Positions 1 through 6,137 of a DNA stretch of 6,312 bases are shown here, one piece after another. Position numbers and translations under genes: made by a program. Where the stretch lies: NCBI GenBank assembly GCA_900545825.1, contig URAS01000028.1, positions 1 to 6,312 on the forward strand, given 5' to 3'. The notes under the pieces were generated by a model that saw nothing but the letters and a program-made list of their open reading frames with translations, did no database searches and had not been told where the DNA came from. The stretch's first letter is position 1. Every line of letters begins with the position of its first letter. This DNA comes from an uncultured Actinomyces sp. GTDB lineage: Bacteria > Actinomycetota > Actinomycetes > Actinomycetales > Actinomycetaceae.

Positions 1-76
1 GACCGCCGACGTCTACCGCGAGGGCGGCTGCGAGGACTACTTCCCCAACCGCGTCAAAGACCTCACCCTCGTGTAG
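1..76 (+). CDS. C-terminal end of an unidentified protein (partial)
   Basis: The frame beginning at base 2 is open from the window edge to a TAG at 74-76 and encodes 24 residues ending in EDYFPNRVKDLTLV. Codons are almost all G/C-ending (GCC, GAC, GTC, TAC, CGC, GAG, GGC), as in the other genes here, and a strong hairpin follows 10 bases after the stop, both of which support a real gene end. The fragment is too short for me to assign a family. It shows no membrane segment or recognisable motif. Confidence 0.6.
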   Translation, partial: TADVYREGGCEDYFPNRVKDLTLV

Positions 77-86
77 GGGGCACATG

Positions 87-120
87 CGGTGGCGCCGGGT
101 GTTCCCTCCCGGCGCCACCG
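87..120 (+). terminator. Strong hairpin terminator without T-tract
   Basis: A perfect 13-bp inverted repeat (CGGTGGCGCCGGG at 87-99 and its complement at 108-120) with an 8-base loop (TGTTCCCT) lies 10 bases after the stop codon at 74-76. The stem is almost entirely G:C. No run of T follows, a form often seen in high-GC actinobacteria. It probably ends the upstream transcript and insulates the transporter gene that starts at 193. Confidence 0.75.
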
Positions 121-154
121 ACGGCGCACCCCTGCGCGGAATGCGCGGCGCGCC

Positions 155-183
155 TCTTTAAGGGAAACATTGATTTAAAGGCT
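155..183 (+). promoter_or_regulatory. AT-rich leader with inverted repeat and weak RBS, upstream of the MHS transporter
   Basis: This is a small AT-rich island in GC-rich DNA. It contains a perfect 6-bp inverted repeat, CTTTAA (156-161) and TTAAAG (175-180), separated by 13 bases. TTTAAG at 157-162 could act as a -10 element, but I see no convincing -35. AAAGG at 177-181 is the only ribosome-binding-like sequence; it lies 11 bases before the ATG at 193 and only 2 before the GTG at 184. The dyad could be an operator or a leader hairpin. Its role is inferred only from position. Confidence 0.35.
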
Positions 184-192
184 GTGATACCT

Positions 193-1593
193 ATGACGAC
201 TACCGGTCATCATCCAGACGAGCACGGGGTCGTGAAAAAGGTCGCGACCGCGTCGTTCCTCGGCAACTTTATCGAATGGTTTGACTACGGGTCCTATTCG
301 TATTTTGCGGTCATTATTGCGCAGACGTTCTTTCCTGCCGGCGACCGTTCAGTCCAACTGCTGCAAACCTACGCGGTATTCGCCCTATCATTCCTCCTGC
401 GCCCGATTGGCGCCCTCGTGTGGGGACATATCGGCGATAAATTAGGTCGTAAATGGGCGCTGTCGGCGTCGATTATGTTGATGACCGGCGCGACCTTCTG
501 CATCGGCTTGATCCCGTCGTATGCGGCGATCGGCTTCCTCGCCCCGCTGTTGCTGCTCATCATGAGGGCGATCCAGGGCTTCTCGGCGTCGGGCGAATAC
601 GCGGGCGCGTCGACGTTCCTCGCCGAGTACGCGCCGACGAAGCGCCGCGGCATTTACGTGTCGCTGGTCCCCGCCTCGACGGCGACGGGCCTGCTGGCCG
701 GGTCGCTGTCGGCGTTCGCCCTCTCGGGCCTGCTCAACGAGGCTTTCCTCCACGCGTGGGGTTGGCGGTTCCCGTTCTTCGTCGCGCTGCCGCTGGGCTT
801 CGTCGCCCTCTACATTCGGCTCCATCTCGAGGATTCGCCGACCTATCAGGCGATGCAGCAGGGCATGTCGAGCGTCGAGAAGGCCGAGGCCAAGCACCCG
901 ATCGTCGCCCTGTTCACGTCGTACAAGGCGAAGCTCCTCATCGCGTTCGGCGTGGCCTGCCTCAACGCCGTCGGCTTCTACATCGTCCTCACCTACCTGC
1001 CGACGTACCTGGAGGAAGAGGTCAAGATGTCGACCGCGGTGTCGACCGGCATCACGTCGATCACGCTGGTGTTCTACATCGCCGCGATCTTCCTCATGGG
1101 GCACCTGTCCGACATGTTCGGCCGCAAGCGGATGCTTGTCACCGCCTGCCTGGCGTTCATTATCCTGTCGGTTCCCGGGTTCTGGCTGCTGGGGCTCCGT
1201 AACGTGGCGCTGATCCTCGTGGTCGAAATCGTCATGTGCGTCGCCCTGACGATCAACGACGGCACGCTGGCGAGCTTCCTCACTGAGACGTTCCCGACGG
1301 CCGTCCGCTACACGGGCTTCGCCCTGTCGTTTAACCTGGCCAACGCCCTCTTCGGCGGGACGGCGCCGATGATCTGCACCGCGCTGATCAAGGCGACGGG
1401 CTCGCGGATGGCGCCCGCGTGGTACCTCATCGCGGTCGCCGCCATGGCGCTGATCGCCATGCACTTCTGCGTCGACCGTTCGGGCGAGGACCTCACCCAG
1501 GTCGGCAAGGACTCCGACGGGGACGAGGCCATCCTCGAGGAGGAGGCCAAAGCCCAAGACGCCACGCAGGCCGAGGGTGGGCCGCGGGTCTAG
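193..1593 (+). CDS. MHS-family MFS transporter, ProP-like (betaine/proline or organic acid : H+ symporter)
   Basis: This is an integral membrane secondary transporter of the major facilitator superfamily, metabolite:H+ symporter branch. Numbering from the GTG at 184, the family hallmark GNFIEWFDYGSY is at residues 28-38. MFS motif A appears twice, GHIGDKLGRK (81-90) and GHLSDMFGRK (306-315), one per six-helix half. SGEYAGASTFLAEYAPTKRRG (135-155) resembles the ProP region more than that of KgtP. About twelve hydrophobic segments span residues 25-430, and an acidic tail of about 40 residues follows without the long coiled coil of E. coli ProP. I prefer the ATG at 193 (466 residues): the GTG at 184 lies only 2 bases from AAAGG. 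The substrate is uncertain: betaine/proline-type is likeliest, and shikimate or other acids are possible. The first 100 codons are markedly richer in A/T-ending codons than the rest. The cycA-like gene converges on it. Confidence 0.9.
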   Translation: MTTTGHHPDEHGVVKKVATASFLGNFIEWFDYGSYSYFAVIIAQTFFPAGDRSVQLLQTYAVFALSFLLRPIGALVWGHIGDKLGRKWALSASIMLMTGATFCIGLIPSYAAIGFLAPLLLLIMRAIQGFSASGEYAGASTFLAEYAPTKRRGIYVSLVPASTATGLLAGSLSAFALSGLLNEAFLHAWGWRFPFFVALPLGFVALYIRLHLEDSPTYQAMQQGMSSVEKAEAKHPIVALFTSYKAKLLIAFGVACLNAVGFYIVLTYLPTYLEEEVKMSTAVSTGITSITLVFYIAAIFLMGHLSDMFGRKRMLVTACLAFIILSVPGFWLLGLRNVALILVVEIVMCVALTINDGTLASFLTETFPTAVRYTGFALSFNLANALFGGTAPMICTALIKATGSRMAPAWYLIAVAAMALIAMHFCVDRSGEDLTQVGKDSDGDEAILEEEAKAQDATQAEGGPRV

Positions 1594-1598
1594 CCCGC

Positions 1599-1707
1599 GA
1601 AACGCTTACCCCAAACCCGAAACGCTCACCTGATTTGTCGTTATCAGGCCCTTCACGGCCGAATTCGACAATTCAGGTGAGCGTTTCGCTGTGCCGGTGA
1701 GCGTTTC
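1599..1707. repeat. 109-bp dyad-symmetric element built from four copies of GAAACGCTYACC
   Basis: The convergent gap holds a nested palindrome. The outer arms are GAAACGCTTACC (1599-1610) and GGTGAGCGTTTC (1696-1707), identical by complement except for one T that could form a G:U pair in RNA. Symmetric 7-base spacers (1611-1617, 1689-1695) lead to inner arms of 23 bases (1618-1640 and 1666-1688) with a single mismatch (1634/1672). The central 25 bases contain a small GGCC/GGCC hairpin (1647-1660). The inner arms begin with the same 12-mer as the outer arms, so two direct copies sit 20 bp apart on each side. The whole is centred on base 1653. It may be a bidirectional terminator, a dispersed palindromic repeat, or a protein-binding array. 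No transposase or target-site duplication is visible. Confidence 0.8.
1618..1688. terminator. Possible bidirectional terminator between convergent genes
   Basis: The inner stem of the symmetric element has 22 of 23 bases paired and lies 24 bases after the transporter stop (1591-1593) and 93 bases beyond the permease stop (1782-1784). That location suits termination from both sides. No clear T-tract follows on either strand. The remaining gap (1708-1781) is GC-rich with only weak potential pairings, such as GCGCCC (1724-1729) with GGGCGC (1745-1750). Function is inferred from position and structure. Confidence 0.5.
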
Positions 1708-1781
1708 CGGGGTGAGCCCGGCCGCGCCCTCGCCTGACCGCGCGGGGCGCCCTCGCGTTCCCCCTTTTCTGTTGCCGGGGT

Positions 1782-3266
1782 CTAGTGCCTGGCGTGCTCG
1801 GCGCGCCACTGGGCGGCGGCCTCGCGCTCCTGCTGGCACTGGGCGCGGTAGGCGACCAGGCGTTCGGCGTGCTCGGGGCGACGCCGGTGGACGAGGAGGA
1901 CGACGCCGAGGGCGATGAGGAAGACGAACGTCGCGATCATCGCCGCGCGCGTGTCGGCCTCGCCCCACATGGCGACGAGCATGACCGCGATGAACACGAT
2001 GACGAGGTAGGCGGCGATGTGCCCGCCGGGCATCGTGAACGTCGAGGACTCGTGCAGCTGGGGGCGCACTCGCCGGTAGCGGAGGTAGGCGACGATGATC
2101 GACAGCCACACGACCATGAACAGCACCGACGCGACCGTCGTAACCAGGGTGAACGCCTGCATCACCGAACCGCCGACGGCCATGAGGACGATCGACGACG
2201 CAAGGAAAATGCACGTGAGGACGAGGGCGTTGCGCGGCACCTGCCGCTTCGACAGCTTGTGGAACAGTTGGGGTGCGGCGCCGTTGCGGGCCAGCGAGAA
2301 CATCATCCGCGACGTCGAGTAGATCCCCGAGTTACACGACGACGCCGCCGACGTGAGGACGATGACGTTGACGACAGACGCCGCGGCGACGAGGCCGGCC
2401 AGCGAGAACATCGTGACGAACGGCGACGATTCGGGGTCGACCTTGTCCCACGGCGTCACCATCATGATCGCCGCCAGCGCGCAGATGTAGAAGAGGAGGA
2501 CGCGGATCGGGATCGAGTTGATCGCCTTGGGCAGCGACTTTTTGGGGTTCGCGGTCTCGGCGGCGGTCGTGCCGACCAGCTCGATGCCGACAAACGCGAA
2601 GATTGCGATCTGGAAGCCGCCAGCGAATCCGGAGAACCCGTTGGGGAAGAATCCGCCGCGGTCCCACAGGTGGGCGACCGAGGCGACCGTGCCGTCGGGG
2701 CTGGTGAAGTGGGTCAACACCATGACGACGCCGATGACGACGAGGGCGATAATCGCGACGATCTTGATCATCGAGAACCAGAATTCGACCTCGCCGAACG
2801 CCTTGACGGTGAGGGCGTTAAGAGTGAAGAGGAAGACGATCGTGATGACCGCGGGGATCCATGAGGGGACGTCCGGCCACCAGAAGTGGATGTAGCCGAC
2901 GATCGTGATGATCTCGGCGGTGCCCGTGACGATCCAACATAGCCAATAGATCCAGCCGATGAAGAACCCCATGTCGGGGCCGAGGATGTCCTCGACGAAC
3001 TCCGAGAACGTCGCATAGCTGAGGTTCGAGAGGAGGACCTCGCCCATCGCCCGCATGACGAAGAACAGGGCGCACCCGATGATGAGGTAGACGAGGAGGA
3101 CCGACGGGCCCGCCAGGGCGATCGTGCGGCCGGAACCCATGAACAGGCCGGTGCCGATCGCGCCACCGATGGCGATCAGCTGAATGTGACGGTTCGACAG
3201 GTTTCGCTGAAGGCCGGCATCGGAATCGTGTGTGCGGACCATGTCCTCGAGGTCGGGCGAGCTCAT
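1782..3266 (-). CDS. cycA: CycA-type D-serine/D-alanine/glycine permease (APC superfamily)
   Basis: This is a cytoplasmic-membrane amino acid:H+ symporter of the amino acid transporter family. Residue numbers count from the upstream ATG at 3269. The N-terminus LQRNLSNRHIQLIAIGGAIG (20-39), running on into TGLFMGSGRTI (40-50), matches remembered E. coli CycA almost residue for residue. So do RAMGEVLLSNL (73-83), FGEVEFWFSMIKIVAI (158-173), FAFVGIELVGTTAAET (224-239), SLPKAINSIPIR (245-256) and LTSAASSCNSGIYSTSRM (305-322). About twelve hydrophobic segments are visible. The charged C-terminal tail (461-495, rich in Arg, Glu and Gln) is roughly 25-30 residues longer than in E. coli. Two ATGs are adjacent; the one at 3266 (494 residues) sits 7 bases from AAGGAG and is preferred. 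Tandem hairpins upstream suggest independent transcription. Close relatives carry glycine, D-alanine, D-serine and D-cycloserine; the exact specificity here is inferred. Confidence 0.92.
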   Translation of the reverse strand: MSSPDLEDMVRTHDSDAGLQRNLSNRHIQLIAIGGAIGTGLFMGSGRTIALAGPSVLLVYLIIGCALFFVMRAMGEVLLSNLSYATFSEFVEDILGPDMGFFIGWIYWLCWIVTGTAEIITIVGYIHFWWPDVPSWIPAVITIVFLFTLNALTVKAFGEVEFWFSMIKIVAIIALVVIGVVMVLTHFTSPDGTVASVAHLWDRGGFFPNGFSGFAGGFQIAIFAFVGIELVGTTAAETANPKKSLPKAINSIPIRVLLFYICALAAIMMVTPWDKVDPESSPFVTMFSLAGLVAAASVVNVIVLTSAASSCNSGIYSTSRMMFSLARNGAAPQLFHKLSKRQVPRNALVLTCIFLASSIVLMAVGGSVMQAFTLVTTVASVLFMVVWLSIIVAYLRYRRVRPQLHESSTFTMPGGHIAAYLVIVFIAVMLVAMWGEADTRAAMIATFVFLIALGVVLLVHRRRPEHAERLVAYRAQCQQEREAAAQWRAEHARH

Positions 3267-3273
3267 CATGCTT

Positions 3274-3279
3274 CTCCTT
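3274..3279 (-). promoter_or_regulatory. Ribosome binding site of the cycA-like gene
   Basis: On the minus strand AAGGAG reads from 3279 to 3274. It is 4 bases before the ATG at 3269 and 7 bases before the next ATG at 3266, so it favours the second start. A weak -10-like TAGAGT lies further upstream on the minus strand (about 3298-3303), without a clear -35. Confidence 0.75.
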
Positions 3280-3312
3280 GTGGGTAGACGCGAACACTCT
3301 ACCGAAAGGAGT

Positions 3313-3353
3313 CTGGGCCGTGACCGAGCGTTTCATCGCTGGTCACGGCCCAG
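3313..3353 (-). terminator. Perfect 13-bp hairpin between kinase and permease genes
   Basis: CTGGGCCGTGACC (3313-3325) and its exact complement (3341-3353) enclose a 15-base loop. AGCG/CGCT within the loop can extend the stem, leaving a TTTCAT apex. On the minus strand it follows the kinase gene, and CTCCTTTC comes just after it. It probably ends the kinase transcript; alternatively it belongs to the permease leader. The loop region carries GAAACGCTC on the minus strand, the core of the 12-mer repeated at 1599-1707. Confidence 0.6.
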
Positions 3354-3359
3354 GTAGAC

Positions 3360-3390
3360 GACGGTTGACGGGCGGTGGCGCCCGGCCGTC
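3360..3390 (-). terminator. Second hairpin just after the kinase stop codon
   Basis: The structure has a 6-bp G:C stem (CGGGCG 3369-3374 with CGCCCG 3379-3384, GTGG loop) extended by GACGG (3360-3364) and CCGTC (3386-3390) across an asymmetric internal loop. It lies 17 bases beyond the kinase stop codon (3408-3410) on the minus strand and forms a tandem with the stronger hairpin at 3313-3353. It lacks a T-tract. Confidence 0.45.
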
Positions 3391-3407
3391 GGGGCATGTC
3401 GGGGGGG

Positions 3408-4361
3408 CTAGGCAAACAGGGGAGAGCGCTTCGCCTCGACGCCGATTTCGTTGCGGCTGGGGGCGTAGGCGCCGTGGTGCGACACGGTAAGCCCCGACGT
3501 CAGCGTTGCCCGGTGGACGGCCGGCAGCACGGTGTCCCACGTGGCCTTACGCAGCCGGGCCTTCGCCTTCACTGACCCGGCGAGGTTGGCGTCGAGCAGC
3601 CCGGACAGCAGGCCCGCCATGAACGAGTCGCCGGCGCCCACCGTGTCCGAGACGGGGACGTCGAGCGGCCTGACGCTGAGGATGTCGCGTTCGCCCGCCA
3701 GCGCGACGAGGGCGCTCTTCGGCCCGCAGGTGGCGACGACCATGCCGACGCCGGCGGCGATCCACAGCCGCATGACGTCCTCGACGTCCATATCGGGGTG
3801 CAGCCAGGCGATGTCCTCGTCGGAGGCCTTGACGATGTCGGCCAGACCGATGAGTTCCTTGACGCGCGGGGCAACCTCGTCGCGGCTGGTCATGATCGCC
3901 GGGCGGACGTTAGGGTCATACGACACCGTGCCGACGCGGGTTGCGGCACGGGCGTAGTCGAGGAGCTTGTCGGCGCCCGGTTCGACGACGGCCGCGTAGG
4001 AGCCGGTGTGGAGGTGCCCGAACGCTCCGGGCGCCGGCATCTCCGGCAGGTCCCATTCGAGGTCAAACTCGTAGGTGGCGTGGCCGTCCTCGTCGATCAT
4101 CGCGTGGGCGACGGTCGTGTGGGTGGCCGAGGACGTCTGGTCGACGACGTACACGCGGTGGTCGCGGCAGAACTGGTCGAGCGTGTGTCCACGTGAATCG
4201 GCTCCCCACCACGACGCGATCGTCGAGTCGTGGCCGAGAGCGGCCAGCCCTGCCGCCACGTTAAGAAGTGAACCGCCGACGACCTCGGTGGTCTTGCCGG
4301 CGCGGTCGACCGCGCCGATCAGCGCTTCACCGACACACAGCGTACGAACTGGGATGGACAT
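3408..4361 (-). CDS. PfkB/ribokinase-family sugar kinase, probable fructokinase
   Basis: This is a cytoplasmic ATP-dependent carbohydrate kinase of 317 residues, a normal length for the family. The N-terminal substrate signature is GGSLLNVAAGLAALG (29-43). Further hallmarks are YDPNVRP (148-154), KASDEDI (178-184) and TCGPKSALV (211-219, where many relatives have TLG). The C-terminal signature DTVGAGDSF (239-247) has the presumed catalytic base Asp245 in the GAGD anion hole. These features fit fructokinases (fructose to fructose 6-phosphate) best, though another sugar or nucleoside cannot be excluded. The start is set by AAAGG on the minus strand (4373 to 4369), 7 bases before the ATG. The gene is 81 bp downstream of the ABC-class ATPase gene and is followed by two hairpins. 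No sugar transporter or regulator lies within the window to narrow the substrate. Confidence 0.88.
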   Translation of the reverse strand: MSIPVRTLCVGEALIGAVDRAGKTTEVVGGSLLNVAAGLAALGHDSTIASWWGADSRGHTLDQFCRDHRVYVVDQTSSATHTTVAHAMIDEDGHATYEFDLEWDLPEMPAPGAFGHLHTGSYAAVVEPGADKLLDYARAATRVGTVSYDPNVRPAIMTSRDEVAPRVKELIGLADIVKASDEDIAWLHPDMDVEDVMRLWIAAGVGMVVATCGPKSALVALAGERDILSVRPLDVPVSDTVGAGDSFMAGLLSGLLDANLAGSVKAKARLRKATWDTVLPAVHRATLTSGLTVSHHGAYAPSRNEIGVEAKRSPLFA

Positions 4362-4383
4362 GCCCTAACCTTTCTCCCCGATG

Positions 4384-4428
4384 AGAATGTGATCAATCCC
4401 ATTCTGGCACGGGTTGGGCGGCCGGCAA
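4384..4428 (-). promoter_or_regulatory. Candidate promoter and operator of the kinase gene
   Basis: On the minus strand, TTGCCG (4428 to 4423) and CAGAAT (4406 to 4401), 16 bases apart, resemble weak -35 and -10 boxes, each matching four of six consensus bases. Just downstream, AGAATG (4384-4389) and CATTCT (4400-4405) form an inverted repeat with a 10-base spacer containing TGATCA. That arrangement would suit a repressor site overlapping the start of transcription. Both boxes are weak and the call rests on position. Confidence 0.3.
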
Positions 4429-4442
4429 GGGCCCCCCGGAAC

Positions 4443-6134
4443 CTAATCGGCGACGCGCAGCTTCCGGTAGCGCGACAGGGCCGCGAAAACATCGACCATT
4501 CGCGGTGTGACCAGGGATGACGGGTAGCGGGCGAACGCGATGTCGTCCAGCGACGCTGCACAAGTGTCCATCGTGCGCGCGACGCACTGCGCGAGCGTGT
4601 GGTCTTCCTCGAGGCCGCCGTCGGCCAGCTGCCGCAGTGCCCACGCGATCGTTTCCGCCTGGCCGGGGTCTGTCACCTGGGCGAGGGCGGAAATGTCGAT
4701 GTCCGTCCGGTCCAGCGTGATGCGGTCGGTGCCGCTGGCCTTCGTCTTCGGGCGCTTGCCCTGCGTGCCCGTCGGCGAGGGCGCCGCGTGGCGGGCGCGG
4801 ACCAGAGTGTGCGGTGTGGGTGCGGGGTTTTCGGGGGTCGGTTCGGCGGGCTCGGGCGCGGCGCCGGCGATCTCGTGGGCGCGGCGAGTCACGTTGCTCA
4901 CCCGGTAGGTGTCGAGCGCGAGGACGAGGTCGGCGTGGCTCAGGTAGTCGCCCGAACCGCCCATGACCAGGACAGTCGACACGCCCGCGGCCGCCAGCTC
5001 GCGCACGCGGTCGACCAACGGCGTGATCGGCTCGGCCGCGACCAGGGCGCGCATCTTGTCGTCGCGAATCATGAGGTTCGTCGCCGACGTGTCCTCGTCG
5101 ATCAACAGGGTGCGACTGCCGGCCTCCAGAGCTTCGGCGATCGCCGCGGCCTGCGACGTCGACCCCGACGCGTTCTCGGTCGAGAACCTCGTCGTGTCCG
5201 CGCCGCCCGGCAAATCGTTGATGAACAGGGAAATGTCGACGCCGCTGATCGCGCGGCCGTCCTCGGCGCGGACCTTGACGGCATCCGGGTCGGTGGCGCA
5301 GCGCTCGCGGCCGTCGCCGGGGATGTGGGCGTAGACGGAGCGTTCGAGGGCGGCCAGCAGCGTCGACTTGCCGTGGTAGCCGCCGCCGACGATGACGGTG
5401 ACGCCCTCGGGGATCGCCATGCCGGAGACCTGGCCGGCGTGGGGCAGGTCGAGGGTGACGCGGAGTGATTCGGGGCTGGCGAACGGGACGGCGTCGCGCA
5501 TCGGTGCGTCCGAGATGCCCGACGCGCGGGCGAGGATCGCGTCGTCGGCGACGAAACCGACCCAGTGGTTCTCGGCCAGCGCGGCGCGGATGGCCAGGTA
5601 GTCGACGTAGGCGTGGACCTGGGCGACGCAGGCGGCGATGGCGTCCTCGCCGGCCTCAGCCAGGTCGCACGCGGCGAACACGGCGTCGGGCAGGTCGTAG
5701 TCCATGATCCGCGCGGCCGCGTGCCCCATGATGCGGCGCCCTCGGGCGGGCATCTGGACGCTAAAGCGCAGTTCGAGGCCCTTTTCGGTCAGCTGGGCCG
5801 ACGTCCGGTGGAGGATCTCCTGGCCGATCCACGGGATCCGCAGCGGCGACTGGCCGCCGGTCCGGATGACCCTGGCGAAGCGGCGCGCGAAGTAGTCGGC
5901 CGCCGCCAGGCGCTCGGCGTCAGTGGTGACCAGGCCCTCGGGCAGCCCGAGGACGTCGAACGGCACCCGTACCCGCACCGACGACGGCGGCGCGTACGGG
6001 TCCGACTGCACCCGGGTGAAGTCGAGGGTGAAGTCGCCGTAATCGTAGGTGTCGTCCAGCAGGCGCTTGTAGGCGCCGTAGGACTGGCCGTCCAGTTGGT
6101 GCAGCAGGGAAATGAGGTCGTCGGCATCACGCAT
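4443..6134 (-). CDS. Soluble ABC-class ATPase of the COG3044 / PF09818 family
   Basis: This 563-residue protein has an ABC-type nucleotide-binding core but no membrane segment. The N-terminal domain (1-235) begins LISLLHQLDGQSYGAYKRLL (8-27), typical of the family start. Walker A is GGGYHGKST (250-258, Lys256). An ABC-signature-like ENASGSTSQAAAIAEAL lies at 320-336, and Walker B TLLIDEDTSATN (342-353, Asp346, Glu347) follows. MGGSGDYLSHADLVL (391-405) resembles the switch region. A Pro/Ala-rich, then basic, linker (424-468) leads to a helical C-terminal domain (470-563). The family is known as 'predicted ABC-class ATPase'; the trypanosome homologue MRB1590 is described as RNA-binding, so nucleic acid binding is possible here but inferred. 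The ATG at 6134 has no clear ribosome binding site and is preceded by a hairpin. The sugar kinase lies downstream in the same direction. Confidence 0.88.
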   Translation of the reverse strand: MRDADDLISLLHQLDGQSYGAYKRLLDDTYDYGDFTLDFTRVQSDPYAPPSSVRVRVPFDVLGLPEGLVTTDAERLAAADYFARRFARVIRTGGQSPLRIPWIGQEILHRTSAQLTEKGLELRFSVQMPARGRRIMGHAAARIMDYDLPDAVFAACDLAEAGEDAIAACVAQVHAYVDYLAIRAALAENHWVGFVADDAILARASGISDAPMRDAVPFASPESLRVTLDLPHAGQVSGMAIPEGVTVIVGGGYHGKSTLLAALERSVYAHIPGDGRERCATDPDAVKVRAEDGRAISGVDISLFINDLPGGADTTRFSTENASGSTSQAAAIAEALEAGSRTLLIDEDTSATNLMIRDDKMRALVAAEPITPLVDRVRELAAAGVSTVLVMGGSGDYLSHADLVLALDTYRVSNVTRRAHEIAGAAPEPAEPTPENPAPTPHTLVRARHAAPSPTGTQGKRPKTKASGTDRITLDRTDIDISALAQVTDPGQAETIAWALRQLADGGLEEDHTLAQCVARTMDTCAASLDDIAFARYPSSLVTPRMVDVFAALSRYRKLRVAD

Positions 6135-6137
6135 GCG

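Noticed and set aside
184..192. GTG at 184 as the transporter start
   Set aside because: It lies only 2 bases after the sole ribosome-binding-like AAAGG. The ATG at 193 has a workable, if long, 11-base spacing and is followed by a typical hydrophilic N-terminus.
442..1557. Long open frame on the minus strand opposite the MHS transporter gene
   Set aside because: Its translation is dominated by Arg, Asp, Glu and Gly without hydrophobic core or motifs, as expected for the antisense of a high-GC gene. The opposite strand has an unmistakable transporter.
1599..1707. The symmetric repeat as an insertion sequence or transposon remnant
   Set aside because: There is no transposase fragment, the central region is only 25 bases, and I see no flanking target duplication. 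A repeat or terminator explanation is enough.
1785..2864. Long open frame on the plus strand opposite the cycA-like gene
   Set aside because: The product is a low-complexity run of Asp, Arg, Glu and Gly, a shadow of the permease on the other strand. No ribosome binding site or family motif is present.
4420..4433. GGCC/GGCC hairpin as a terminator for the ATPase gene
   Set aside because: The stem is only four bases with a six-base loop and no T-tract, too weak to call.
4599..5468. Open frame on the plus strand within the ABC-class ATPase gene
   Set aside because: It is an Arg/Gly/Ala/Val-rich shadow with no motif. The minus-strand frame carries complete Walker A and B motifs across the same bases.
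4443..6134. ATPase as the ATP-binding subunit of an ABC transporter paired with a neighbouring permease
   Set aside because: The Walker A context GGGYHGKST, the large N-terminal domain and the overall length fit the stand-alone COG3044 family. The permease nearby is a secondary transporter that needs no ATPase.
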